DNA from: a virus
Reading direction: 5' to 3' (one strand)
Length of the DNA: 50,514 nucleotides
Virus record (IMG/VR): IMGVR_UViG_3300031565_000052
Span: 1-50,514 of that record
Shown here: piece after piece, positions 32,258-39,966 of the stretch
Layout of the letters: every line of letters begins with the position of its first letter
Numbering within the stretch: the first letter of the stretch is position 1
Translations under genes and position numbers: made by a program
Notes under the pieces: model-generated
The model's input: only the letters and a program-made list of their open reading frames with translations
Told to the model about the DNA's origin: nothing
The model's database searches: none

Positions 32258-32484
32258 TAATTAGCTTCTTTAATAAGATGATATCTAGCGAATGATATTT
32301 CATCACCAAATTTGTTATTACCTTTCTCAATTGTGACGTTAATCTCATGACCATCTTTTTTCAAATTGAAAATCGTGGCCGCTAATCTAGTTTCACCTAA
32401 ATGATTAATGGCATACCATGGGCTTATTGACCCATGACCTCTCATCGCTTCTAAAACTCTTTGTTTTTTAGTTACTTTACTCAT
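32257..32484 (-). CDS. Putative winged-helix DNA-binding protein, 75 aa
   Basis: The pattern 'TKKQRVLEAMRGHGSISPW' followed by 'AINHLGETRLAATIFNLKKD' and a beta wing ('INVTIEKGNNKFGDEISFAR') is that of a small winged-helix domain of the HTH_39 type found in phages and prophages. The recognition helix would be 'ETRLAATIFNLK'. It may regulate phage or host transcription; the target is unknown. It has a candidate host-type promoter upstream (32515-32522) and is coupled to the next gene by TAATG. Confidence 0.75.
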   Translation of the reverse strand: MSKVTKKQRVLEAMRGHGSISPWYAINHLGETRLAATIFNLKKDGHEINVTIEKGNNKFGDEISFARYHLIKEAN

Positions 32485-32514
32485 TTTATGTAGATTTTTT
32501 TTAAGTTATTGTAC

Positions 32515-32522
32515 AAATATAC
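32515..32522 (-). promoter_or_regulatory. Host-type promoter -7 element
   Basis: Minus-strand TATATTTG, an exact TAnnTTTG, 31 bases before the ATG at 32484. No clear TTG is seen at the expected -33 position. Confidence 0.45.
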
Positions 32523-32536
32523 AAATAATTTTTTAA

Positions 32537-32674
32537 TTATCCTAATTTTTTATTTATTAATTCTAATTTTTTGTTTTCCATTTGGTTAATTAAATCTAAA
32601 GATTTGGCTATTGGGTTGGTTTCAACCCAGAATTTAGCCCTTTTTAATTCAAAATTTATTTCTTCCAATGTCAT
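32537..32674 (-). CDS. Small protein, 45 aa
   Basis: Starts 'MTLEEINFELKRAKFWVETN' and is helical and charged throughout. It begins 4 bases after the 32679 gene and is followed by the promoter of the winged-helix gene. Below the usual length cut-off, but position and composition support it. Not recognised. Confidence 0.6.
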   Translation of the reverse strand: MTLEEINFELKRAKFWVETNPIAKSLDLINQMENKKLELINKKLG

Positions 32675-32678
32675 TTTA

Positions 32679-32879
32679 TTAAATTTCATAACCCTCTTCA
32701 ATTAATCTTAACCTAAGTTCACTTACAAGTACTTTTTTAATTGGAAAATAAAATCTTCTAGAGATTAATTTACCACTTTCTTCATATAACCCAGTAGGTA
32801 TATGCGTAACTTTTAATGAAAATTCAACATCATTATAAAAAGTGTCGTATTGGATATCTTCTTCTTTAATTTTTTTCAT
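32679..32879 (-). CDS. Hypothetical protein, 66 aa
   Basis: The frame opens at TTG 32888, but ATG 32879 ('MKKIKEEDIQYDTFYNDVEF') is the likelier start. Beta-rich with basic clusters. It overlaps the end of the 32866-33036 gene by 14 bases. Not recognised; probably part of the rmlB-led operon. Confidence 0.7.
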   Translation of the reverse strand: MKKIKEEDIQYDTFYNDVEFSLKVTHIPTGLYEESGKLISRRFYFPIKKVLVSELRLRLIEEGYEI

Positions 32880-33036
32880 GTTTGTCAACTCTTCTTTTAA
32901 TTATTTGAAATAATATATCCTCAATTTCTTTTTCATTTTCATCCCCAATGTTATACCACCAATCATCAAACCCACCTCTATCACATAATGCGTCTAATAT
33001 TTCTAAAACACATTTTTTAATTTCTCTATTTTTCAT
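32866..33036 (-). CDS. Small protein, 56 aa
   Basis: Starts 'MKNREIKKCVLEILDALCD' and has an aromatic-acidic middle ('GGFDDWWYNIGDENEKE'). Its ATG lies 11 bases inside the 3' end of rmlB and its own 3' end overlaps the next gene by 14 bases, an arrangement seen throughout this genome. Not recognised. Confidence 0.65.
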   Translation of the reverse strand: MKNREIKKCVLEILDALCDRGGFDDWWYNIGDENEKEIEDILFQIIKRRVDKHEKN

Positions 33037-34270
33037 AAATATAAGGTTTCCAATGTGTTATTCCATCTTCACCACCAACAAATATATAATATCCATCAGA
33101 ATCTTCAGACCAACTATTTTCACCAAAGTAATATAATTTACTAAGTCCATCACCTTTGGTCCAAACCAAATCACCAATTTTAGGTTCTTTTTCATCTAAA
33201 GGTATCCAACCTTGTGTTTTCAAATATAGATAATAATCTATGGTTTCTATCATACCTTCAGCGAAATCTTTTTCAGGTTTCCAACCTAATTCAACTTGTA
33301 ATTTATTTGAATTAACTGCATATCTTAAATCATGACCCTTTCTATCTGTTACAAATTTTGATGGGATACCATATTTAATGTGATTTGGTACAAGTTCATT
33401 TTTTTCGTCAAAATTATAAGCGTTTAGAAATTTTTCTTTATAATTTTCAACATATAAATCAAAAATTAATGCTATTAATTTTAAATTGGAAATTTCATTA
33501 TCACCGCCAATATTATATGTTTGACCCTTTCTTCCGTTGAAAAATATTGTATCAATGGCTTTCACATGGTCGCCAACCCATAACCAATCTCTAACATTAA
33601 GCCCTTCACCATAAACTGGAATTTTTTTACCTTCCAAAAGACAATTTATTACAACTGGTATAAGCTTTTCTTTATGTTGGTATGGGCCATAATTGTTTGA
33701 ACAGTTTGATATGACATAATTCATGTTAAAGGTACGTCCATAAGCCCTTACAAAGTGGTCTGAGGACGCTTTAGAGGCACTATAAGGTGAACTAGGGTTA
33801 TATGGGGTCATTTCAGTGAATGGTGCCTCATCCATTTTTAAATCACCATAGACTTCATCGGTTGAAATATGATAAAATCTATTTGGTGAATTTTCTCCCC
33901 AATAATTTTTGGCTGCGTTGAGTAAATTAAGTGTGCCCATTACATTTGTTTCAACAAATATATTAGGCGTTTCAATTGAATTATCAACATGTGACTCTGC
34001 GGCTAAATGAATTACACCGTCTATTTCACAACGAATGAAAATATTGGTTATTACTTCAACATCTCTAATATCTGATTTGATAAACAGTACGTTTTCTTTC
34101 CACCCTACTTTGAAGTCATTAACTTCCATAATATTGTGGATGTTGGACGCATATGTTAGTGCATCAACAACAATAATTCTGGTATCTGGGTATTTATCAG
34201 CAAAATAATTCACAACATGTGAACCAATAAATCCAGCACCACCCGTAATTAATAAATTTTTACTATTCAT
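33026..34270 (-). CDS. rmlB: dTDP-glucose 4,6-dehydratase RmlB with DUF551-like C-terminal extension
   Basis: An extended short-chain dehydrogenase that converts dTDP-glucose to dTDP-4-keto-6-deoxyglucose, the gateway to deoxysugars such as rhamnose. The NAD site is 'TGGAGFIGSH' (9-18). The active site has 'HISTDEVYGD' (Thr-Asp-Glu triad) and the 'YSASKASSDH' Tyr-x3-Lys; 'AAESHVDNSI' is the RmlB signature. ATG 34270 is chosen because the five upstream codons cover the promoter -7 element. The last roughly 60 residues (354-414) exceed the family length and match DUF551: 'GWIPLDEKEPKIGDLV' and 'THWKPY'. It starts the operon running to 32537. Confidence 0.93.
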   Translation of the reverse strand: MNSKNLLITGGAGFIGSHVVNYFADKYPDTRIIVVDALTYASNIHNIMEVNDFKVGWKENVLFIKSDIRDVEVITNIFIRCEIDGVIHLAAESHVDNSIETPNIFVETNVMGTLNLLNAAKNYWGENSPNRFYHISTDEVYGDLKMDEAPFTEMTPYNPSSPYSASKASSDHFVRAYGRTFNMNYVISNCSNNYGPYQHKEKLIPVVINCLLEGKKIPVYGEGLNVRDWLWVGDHVKAIDTIFFNGRKGQTYNIGGDNEISNLKLIALIFDLYVENYKEKFLNAYNFDEKNELVPNHIKYGIPSKFVTDRKGHDLRYAVNSNKLQVELGWKPEKDFAEGMIETIDYYLYLKTQGWIPLDEKEPKIGDLVWTKGDGLSKLYYFGENSWSEDSDGYYIFVGGEDGITHWKPYIYEK

Positions 34271-34274
34271 GGTA

Positions 34275-34305
34275 CAAATATACATAAAAAAAAGGAGAAA
34301 ACAAA
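34275..34305 (-). promoter_or_regulatory. Host-type promoter of rmlB, near-leaderless
   Basis: Minus-strand TTTG (34305-34302), a 19-base spacer and TATATTTG (34282-34275), an exact consensus match. The ATG is 4 bases downstream, so the mRNA would be leaderless. The -33 region lies in the terminator hairpin of the vWA gene. Confidence 0.7.
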
Positions 34306-34316
34306 ATTTTCTCCTT
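34284..34316 (-). terminator. Intrinsic terminator after vWA gene
   Basis: On the minus strand AAGGAGAAAA pairs with TTTTCTCCTT and is followed by eight T. It follows the stop at 34342 and overlaps the rmlB promoter. Confidence 0.8.
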
Positions 34317-34341
34317 ATTATTTATCAATTTTTAAAAAAAC

Positions 34342-34980
34342 TTATTCAGTTTCTTCTTCAACTAAATCATCTGTTTTTATATCTGATTTACTTTTAGCGT
34401 CCATTACACTAGAAAAATACAATTGTTTTGATAAATTTCTAGTAACGTTAGCACTTCTTGTTCCAGCTACTGAATCAGCGTATACAAAAGTATTACTACC
34501 TTTAATACCCCAAGATTTAGCGGCTTCAACAGCAGATTGAGTCGTACCCATGAAGGTTAATCCCCATTTTTTCTTATCCGCTTTTTTGAATAAAATTTTA
34601 ATATCTTCGGCAGTAAATTCTTTAGAATCGTTTTCTTCACCATCTGTTAAGATACTTACGAAAACACCATCTTGTTTTTTCCCTACCAACGCAAATGATT
34701 GACCAACAGCGTCTAATAGAGCTGTCATTCCATCTGGTTTGTAATTTTCAGCACTCTCATAAGTTACTTCTTTTCTCTTTTTAGTATCTAACAATACACT
34801 AAAACTACCAGCACTCGCAAACTGAGTTACGATTGTCCTTATTTTTGCTTCACCTTTGTTATCTTTCATATCTTTTCTGATATCTTTTAAAAGTGATTTT
34901 AAGCCATCTCTTATTTCTTCGACTTTGCTGTTCATACTAGAGCTTGCGTCTACAATAATTAAATTTGTGATTTTTTTCAT
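34342..34980 (-). CDS. von Willebrand factor A (vWA) domain protein
   Basis: A 212-residue single vWA domain with an intact metal-ion-dependent adhesion site: D11-x-S13-x-S15 in 'IIVDASSSMNSK', the Thr in 'YKPDGMTALLDAVGQ' and the Asp in 'SILTDGEENDSKEFT'. vWA domains bind protein partners through a Mg ion. In bacteria and phages similar stand-alone domains occur with AAA+ ATPases (MoxR, RavA) or in stress (Ter) operons, neither of which is adjacent here. No signal peptide, so it is cytoplasmic. It is a single-gene unit with a host-type promoter and a strong terminator, suggesting early expression. Confidence 0.88.
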   Translation of the reverse strand: MKKITNLIIVDASSSMNSKVEEIRDGLKSLLKDIRKDMKDNKGEAKIRTIVTQFASAGSFSVLLDTKKRKEVTYESAENYKPDGMTALLDAVGQSFALVGKKQDGVFVSILTDGEENDSKEFTAEDIKILFKKADKKKWGLTFMGTTQSAVEAAKSWGIKGSNTFVYADSVAGTRSANVTRNLSKQLYFSSVMDAKSKSDIKTDDLVEEETE

Positions 34981-35017
34981 TTTTTCTATAATTTTTAAGT
35001 TTTTATGGATATATACC

Positions 35018-35048
35018 TAATTATACTAATTTTTTTTTATATAAACAA
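35018..35048 (-). promoter_or_regulatory. Host-type promoter of vWA gene
   Basis: Minus-strand TTG (35048-35046), a 20-base spacer and TATAATTA (35025-35018), an imperfect TAnnTTTG, 37 bases before the ATG. Confidence 0.45.
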
Positions 35049-35092
35049 GGCAATAACCAATTAGTTATTAAAAACGTGATTAAACTAAGTTA

Positions 35093-35992
35093 TTATTGTT
35101 TAGCTCCACAATATGGGCAAAACTTTGTTTTAGATTTAGCACCACAATCACTACAATATTTTGTGTAGTAATCCTTTGTACTAAGTTTCTCTTGTGATTT
35201 AGGTAATAATTTATACCTAACAACATGAAATGAACTTGTTTCGAATTCACCAGTTGCTTCACATAAACTTTGGTCTGATTTTGAACCTTGTTCAACTCTA
35301 CCAGTTTCAATTTTAGTAGGTGTTACATTTCTAGCTCTAGATTTTAAAGCTTTTGCAAAAGTAGAACCCTTCAATACACCCCTAACAGGAATATAAAAAT
35401 CTTGACCCACATCACTTAAGTTATAACTACAGTTAACACTATTTGTAACAGCTGGCCCTGAAAATGTAACTCCACCAGTATTGGTAGAAAGTACATTTTT
35501 TAAGTCAGTAGTTGTTCCTATACCAACATTACCATTGGTGGTTATAAATGAATTACCAATATTACCAGTACTATTATCCGTCCAATCTAATGTTACGGTA
35601 CCACTAGCATAACTCATAAAAGGTTGAATTTGGATTTCTTTAAAGAATGCGATTTCTACGTCACCATTAGGTTCAATAGCTTTTCGTGAAGATTTGGTAT
35701 TATCCACTTTATAGGTATCAAATAGAAACTTTTTGTTTGTGTCTAAAAACCTATCAAGGAATACACGTTCACCTGGTCTTAAAACTAAGCCACCTGAAAT
35801 CGGTTTGTTATTTAATTTGATTGTTGTAAGTACTTTTTCCTGAGTTGGATTGTACAGTTCGATTTGGAACTCTTGTCCCTTTTCTAAATAGTATGAAGGA
35901 ATACTCTTATTCTTCCCATACTTTTTAATCCTACTTCTATTGATAGCAAGATTAGCTGTCGGATTTTTATCCGAAATTGTTTTAATTGTCAT
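35093..35992 (-). CDS. Putative virion protein with C-terminal zinc ribbon
   Basis: A 299-residue beta-rich protein. The block 'ISGGLVLRPGERVFLDRF' then 'KKFLFDTYKV' (about 65-98) looks like a conserved virion-protein domain I have seen in large phages, though I cannot name it. 'TNGNVGIGTTTDL' (about 152-164) resembles the GNVGIGT repeat of tail-fibre proteins. The last 25 residues hold a zinc ribbon: 'CSDCGAK' and 'CPYCGAK'. A zinc ribbon on a structural protein is unusual. It has a long leader (about 107 bases from the candidate late motif at 36100) that contains a hairpin at 36056-36070. Confidence 0.65.
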   Translation of the reverse strand: MTIKTISDKNPTANLAINRSRIKKYGKNKSIPSYYLEKGQEFQIELYNPTQEKVLTTIKLNNKPISGGLVLRPGERVFLDRFLDTNKKFLFDTYKVDNTKSSRKAIEPNGDVEIAFFKEIQIQPFMSYASGTVTLDWTDNSTGNIGNSFITTNGNVGIGTTTDLKNVLSTNTGGVTFSGPAVTNSVNCSYNLSDVGQDFYIPVRGVLKGSTFAKALKSRARNVTPTKIETGRVEQGSKSDQSLCEATGEFETSSFHVVRYKLLPKSQEKLSTKDYYTKYCSDCGAKSKTKFCPYCGAKQ

Positions 35993-36099
35993 AATTACTT
36001 TTTAATTTAAAATTAATGTGCTAATATTTTCGTTACCTTTTGGATAACTCTAAAGTCGATTTGCGACTCAAGACTAACACGCTAGTTCAATCACGTTAT

Positions 36100-36110
36100 A
36101 AATAAATATA
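36100..36110 (-). promoter_or_regulatory. Candidate late promoter motif
   Basis: Minus-strand TATATTTATTT lies 107 bases upstream of the ATG at 35992. The leader contains AGTCG-ATTTG-CGACT (36056-36070 on the plus strand), a small hairpin. Confidence 0.45.
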
Positions 36111-36160
36111 TGAAAAAATAAAAAAATGTAAACAATTATGGGGAATAAACTATTTATAGT

Positions 36161-36814
36161 ATGTCACAATCAATTAAAAAGTTATTAAGGGAAGGTTTAA
36201 TGAATGAAATGCCCATTTCAAACATTTCATTACAAGACTTTAATGTTAAGAAAATCGTTGATTCGTGGTTATCTAGTTCTACGGAAACACCTGTAACGAT
36301 GTTTAAATATGAAATGCAAGATGATTATAATCTAAACTCAGAAGAAAAAGAAGCCTTGATGGATATGGATGAAGATGAAATCCTTGAATTGGATAGATTT
36401 AAACAATGGATAACATATGAAGTTGAATATAGAATTGAGCAATTTATAAGTGATATTCAAGATTATATTGATGGTGATATAATCACCATTTGGCGTGAAA
36501 TGACTGTTGATGATAAATGGATTCAATCATTACCTAGAGAAGCTAAACGTTTAGGCAGATATTGGTCCTTTGATAAAAATTCGGCTGAGGCTCATTGGGG
36601 TGGTGCTGGAAAACGAATTAAAATTCAAACTTCAATAAATCAAAGTTATGTTGATTGGAATCAAACTATTATAGCCAATATAGACCCGCAAATTGGTGAA
36701 GATGAAAGAGAAATCACTCTATTTAAAAATACCCCAATAAAAATTGAGGCATTAGAAATTGAAGATAAAGAAATTGATGTTTCTGGACTTAGAAATAAAA
36801 TATTCAAAGCTTAA
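36161..36814 (+). CDS. Putative R-S-E class ADP-ribosyltransferase
   Basis: A 217-residue protein in which the three motifs of arginine-type mono-ADP-ribosyltransferases can be placed in order: R112 in 'DIITIWREMTV', S136 in 'LGRYWSFDKNSAEAHWG', and the ExE pair E182-E184 in 'GEDEREITLF'. The T4 Alt and Mod enzymes belong to this class and modify host RNA polymerase. The N-terminus 'MSQSIKKLLREGLMNE' looks like a cleavable capsid-targeting peptide (a near copy lies inside the 6177 protein), which would allow injection with DNA, as for Alt. It is a lone plus-strand gene among minus-strand tail genes. Activity and targeting are inference. Confidence 0.6.
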   Translation: MSQSIKKLLREGLMNEMPISNISLQDFNVKKIVDSWLSSSTETPVTMFKYEMQDDYNLNSEEKEALMDMDEDEILELDRFKQWITYEVEYRIEQFISDIQDYIDGDIITIWREMTVDDKWIQSLPREAKRLGRYWSFDKNSAEAHWGGAGKRIKIQTSINQSYVDWNQTIIANIDPQIGEDEREITLFKNTPIKIEALEIEDKEIDVSGLRNKIFKA

Positions 36815-36843
36815 TTATGAACCTAAAATTTCAAATAAGTAAA

Positions 36844-37008
36844 CTATAATTTTGAATAAAAATCACAACCCATGTGGTTTTTGTTAATATAAAAGAAGTC
36901 GAACCAAACTATTTTGGTTGCTGAATTATTGTAAGTGTAGCAATATTGATTTATTGGACATTTAGTGTTGATACATTTAGAATCTTCTATTTTAACCCTT
37001 TCTTTCAT
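36844..37008 (-). CDS. Small Cys-rich protein, 54 aa
   Basis: Starts 'MKERVKIEDSKCINTKCPIN' and has Cys at 12, 17, 23 and 48, a possible zinc site. Its ATG lies 17 bases inside the 3' end of the 36992 gene in another frame, as in other overlaps here. It reads open to TAG at 36846-36844 and spans the convergent hairpin. Not recognised; coding is supported by position and Cys spacing only. Confidence 0.55.
   Translation of the reverse strand: MKERVKIEDSKCINTKCPINQYCYTYNNSATKIVWFDFFYINKNHMGCDFYSKL
36858..36882. terminator. Convergent hairpin terminator
   Basis: AAAAATCACA pairs with TGTGGTTTTT (one G-T pair) around ACCCA. It lies between the plus-strand ADP-ribosyltransferase gene and the convergent minus-strand genes, with T on both outgoing sides. 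Confidence 0.5.
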
Positions 37009-38410
37009 CTACTTGGCTCGTAATGTCAAAACTAATAATATTTTTAGTTGTGGTCACTTCGTAGCTTGATGTTGCTTTAACATCTAAGTAGTATCTTGTT
37101 GGGACAAGACTAGCTGTATCTAATAAGAAATAATTGTAGTTAAATGCCAATTCTACTGGCGCATAATCAATAACTGTATATTCAGCTTTACCTTCTCTGG
37201 TATATAGCCTATATTCTAATGAATCCAACACTTCTTGTTGGTTTGTTGTGTAAGGAACTCTAGCCATAATTCTAACTTTCCTTATATCACCCCTATTGAT
37301 TTTTTCTTTATCTTTAATACCTGAAACGTTAAAAGTGAACTGTTTAGGTACTGAAGAATCAGAACCGATGTTATAATAACCATCAGCAGATTTCAACTCA
37401 AATTCTAATTCAATGGCTGGTCTAGTAATTCCATTGATGGTTACTCCAGTCCAAATATCTTCATATAATACACAACCAACATTTGTGGTAGGTACCAATA
37501 ATTCAATTGAATATACTCCTTGAGTTACATGAGTGATGTCACTACTTGTAAATGATGAAAAAGTTTCACCAGCATTGTCTAAAATAGTTACGCCCATGCC
37601 TGACATAGAATCTACATCAGTTGGTACGCCACCTAAATTAACATATAAATAAAGTTTGTTAAGTTTATCTAAGTAAAAATTACCTCTATTATCTATGATA
37701 GAATCTGCATATCTTGTTTCTATATAAGGCTCATAGAATGTTTGTGTATGTCTGGTAAAGAAACCGACATATTTTAGATTATCTTCAATGGATATTTCCA
37801 TACCTTCATCGAATGCTAAACCCAAACCATAATTTGTACCACCTGTTAAGTAAGCATTTACAATATTAGTAATATCAATTTCAAGATTTTCATTACCATC
37901 TTCGAAATGTTGTGTGGCTAAAATAGTTATGCCTGTCCAAGCACTAAATACACCACTATTACTCCAATCGGTTCCAGTTTGAGCTTCACCCCAATTTGAT
38001 GCGGCATTACTTAATACTGTTGCATCAGATAATGAAAAATATTTTTGACCAGCAAAATCATAACCAATACCCTCATCCCAATCTTGATTTACTGCGAATA
38101 AGTTTAAGTTGAATGAAGAATTTCTATCTTTACCATCACCTGTTTCTTTTCCCAATAAAGTTTCATCAAATGTACTTGTGTTGGTCATTCTAAGAGTGTG
38201 GGTTATTTTAGATAAATCTGGGAACATACCTTTTGACCTAAATCCTTCAATTCTTGAAGTATCGAATTGAAAAATATATCTTGTGAATAGTGGATTTTTC
38301 GTTTCTGGAACACCACCATAAAATAATTCAGCTACAGGATTTTTACCAGTGTTTGTAGTTTGGTTATACACTAAAGTATTGTTCCTGTCAAAATATGTTC
38401 TTATTACCAT
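36992..38410 (-). CDS. Putative tail/baseplate or fibre structural protein, 472 aa
   Basis: A large beta-rich protein with no catalytic motif. The N-terminal half ('TRYIFQFDTSRIEGF', 'FNLNLFAVNQDWDEGIGYDF', 'ENLEIDITNIVNAYLTGGTN') resembles carbohydrate-binding-like jelly-roll repeats (DNRLRE-type) used in surface proteins. The C-terminal half has several immunoglobulin-like strand patterns. It is the last large gene of the minus-strand tail cluster and has a candidate late promoter 12 bases before its ATG. Structural role is likely; exact place in the virion is unknown. Confidence 0.7.
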   Translation of the reverse strand: MVIRTYFDRNNTLVYNQTTNTGKNPVAELFYGGVPETKNPLFTRYIFQFDTSRIEGFRSKGMFPDLSKITHTLRMTNTSTFDETLLGKETGDGKDRNSSFNLNLFAVNQDWDEGIGYDFAGQKYFSLSDATVLSNAASNWGEAQTGTDWSNSGVFSAWTGITILATQHFEDGNENLEIDITNIVNAYLTGGTNYGLGLAFDEGMEISIEDNLKYVGFFTRHTQTFYEPYIETRYADSIIDNRGNFYLDKLNKLYLYVNLGGVPTDVDSMSGMGVTILDNAGETFSSFTSSDITHVTQGVYSIELLVPTTNVGCVLYEDIWTGVTINGITRPAIELEFELKSADGYYNIGSDSSVPKQFTFNVSGIKDKEKINRGDIRKVRIMARVPYTTNQQEVLDSLEYRLYTREGKAEYTVIDYAPVELAFNYNYFLLDTASLVPTRYYLDVKATSSYEVTTTKNIISFDITSQVDERKG

Positions 38411-38422
38411 TACTTGTTTTTA

Positions 38423-38433
38423 TAATAAATATC
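38423..38433 (-). promoter_or_regulatory. Candidate late promoter motif
   Basis: Minus-strand GATATTTATTA lies 12 bases before the ATG at 38410. Confidence 0.55.
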
Positions 38434-38441
38434 TAATAATA

Positions 38442-39386
38442 TTAATTAATCCGTATATTTTTAGATAGTAATGATTGTAAATTGTATTCAAGCAATTTAT
38501 CAATATCATTAGAACCAGAAAGGTCTTGTGGTTTCATACCTGGATATGCATGCACATGATTTGTGAATGCGTTTATTAATATTTTTATAAAATCGATTAA
38601 GTTATCGCCAAAGACCAATGGGTGTGCTTCATTTATAATCTTTTGAATTTCTTCATCAGTAACCATATCATCTTGGTTATTCAATTTAAATCTTGGTGTT
38701 CCATTTTTATGAGTCAATAAATTAATTTTATTGCTCACCACGTTTATGGTACCACCAAATTCGGTAGCCCTATTTTCCGTTTTTTCAACCAATACCACAT
38801 CATGCTTAATTTGAATATATGATGGATTTATTAAATTGAATTTAGGAATTTCTCCTTTTGATATATTTGAATCAAATTGTCCAGCTCTAAGTAATACTTG
38901 TTTTTCTTTAAGAATTATATCAGAATTGTTTCTACCTTGAATGGCGATATCGGTTATATTAGGGTAAACACCTTTATTTTCAGGTATGGTAAACGGTGCT
39001 GGTTGAGCTTGTTTTATTCCACTACTTAAAGTTGATTTAGAAGAAAATAATTCACTATCTTTTAATAAATTTTGCGGTTGAGAAATAATTGGGCCTAAAT
39101 ATAATCTATCAATGAAAGGATTTCTACTATCTGGAATAAATACCAAAACAGTTTCACCTACTTTTGGTACAACATGAAAGAATTTTTGCAACATTGGGAA
39201 TGCGTAGGTTAACTCATCGTTAACAATAGTGTCATCAACGCCAGTAATACGCACTTTAATGCGATTTGCGCCCACTTCATCAAAATTGGACACAACCTTG
39301 CCATAATAGTATATAGTGCTCTCTAAACGCCTCTTAGAGCCTTTATTATATATACTGCCACCACCATATGCATATTTATTACTCAT
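38442..39386 (-). CDS. Baseplate hub OB-fold protein (T4 gp5 N-terminal-like)
   Basis: A 314-residue protein. Residues about 25-110 look like the OB-fold that opens gp5/VgrG-type spike proteins: 'YYGKVVSNFDEVGANRIKVR', 'YAFPMLQKFFHVVPKVGETV' and 'VLVFIPDSRNPFIDRLYLGP'. The rest contains a central beta region and a helical C-terminus ('IDFIKILINAFTNHVHAYPG'). No lysozyme domain is present, unlike gp5. It is coupled to the 39386 gene by a TAATGA overlap. The call fits the surrounding tail genes; the exact gp number is inference. Confidence 0.65.
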   Translation of the reverse strand: MSNKYAYGGGSIYNKGSKRRLESTIYYYGKVVSNFDEVGANRIKVRITGVDDTIVNDELTYAFPMLQKFFHVVPKVGETVLVFIPDSRNPFIDRLYLGPIISQPQNLLKDSELFSSKSTLSSGIKQAQPAPFTIPENKGVYPNITDIAIQGRNNSDIILKEKQVLLRAGQFDSNISKGEIPKFNLINPSYIQIKHDVVLVEKTENRATEFGGTINVVSNKINLLTHKNGTPRFKLNNQDDMVTDEEIQKIINEAHPLVFGDNLIDFIKILINAFTNHVHAYPGMKPQDLSGSNDIDKLLEYNLQSLLSKNIRIN

Positions 39387-39556
39387 TATCTTTGTAATCT
39401 TTTATTTAAAACTGCTTTTCCTTTAGCATATTCAACATCCATTCTATCCATTTTTTCTACGAGTTGAAGGATTTGGGTTTTGATAGCCTCATATTCTTCA
39501 TTCATTTCTATATGAATAGTAATTATCTCTGTATTTGACATTTCTTCGTAATTCAT
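39386..39556 (-). CDS. Small coiled-coil protein, 56 aa
   Basis: Starts 'MNYEEMSNTEIITIHIEMN' and continues as one amphipathic helix with heptads ('AIKTQILQLVEKMDRMD'). The stop overlaps the start of the baseplate hub gene as TAATG and it begins 2 bases after the 39559 gene, so it belongs to the tail operon. It could be a small assembly chaperone; function is not recognised. Confidence 0.65.
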   Translation of the reverse strand: MNYEEMSNTEIITIHIEMNEEYEAIKTQILQLVEKMDRMDVEYAKGKAVLNKRLQR

Positions 39557-39558
39557 AA

Positions 39559-39963
39559 TTATCTAATTACGCCTTCACCTTTAGCTATCGCTGTTGTTGC
39601 GCCTTGACTTATAACAGGGCCACCCATATTACCTAAACCTGTTGTGGTTACCTGAACACCAGGTGGAACAACAATTTCTATTTTAGCATCTAACTGTAAA
39701 GCACTGATTACCTCTTCAACAATTACAACAATCATTGATTCCATAACGTTGGAATTTTCAGAAAAAATATCACCTACTGGCGCACCAGTTTCTGATTGTC
39801 TAGCTATAACTCTAGCGGCTACATTTCTAGAACTTAAACCTGGTCTTAATCTAGCACCAACCAAAAGTAATTGAGGTGGTATGCTCTCTATTGGTGTTCT
39901 AGGTACAGAGAAAGCTGCTTTTAGCGTATTTATAACGTTTGTCATTGAACTTGCTTGTGCCAT
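39559..39963 (-). CDS. Hypothetical tail-region protein, 134 aa
   Basis: Not recognised. Hydrophobic-rich but with no clear membrane span: 'MTNVINTLKAAFSVPRTPIE' then 'QLLLVGARLRPGLSSRNVAA', a helical middle and a Gly/Val-rich C-terminus ('VVPPGVQVTTTGLGNMGGPV'). It is located between the 485-residue gene (3 bases) and the coiled-coil gene (2 bases), implying co-expression. A baseplate or tail assembly role is probable from context. Confidence 0.7.
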   Translation of the reverse strand: MAQASSMTNVINTLKAAFSVPRTPIESIPPQLLLVGARLRPGLSSRNVAARVIARQSETGAPVGDIFSENSNVMESMIVVIVEEVISALQLDAKIEIVVPPGVQVTTTGLGNMGGPVISQGATTAIAKGEGVIR

Positions 39964-39966
39964 AAT

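Noticed and set aside
35231-35245. A sequence resembling a tRNA T-loop (TTCGAATTC)
   Set aside because: It lies inside the 35093-35992 coding region and no acceptor stem or anticodon arm can be built around it. No tRNA was recognised anywhere in the window, although a dedicated scan was not possible.
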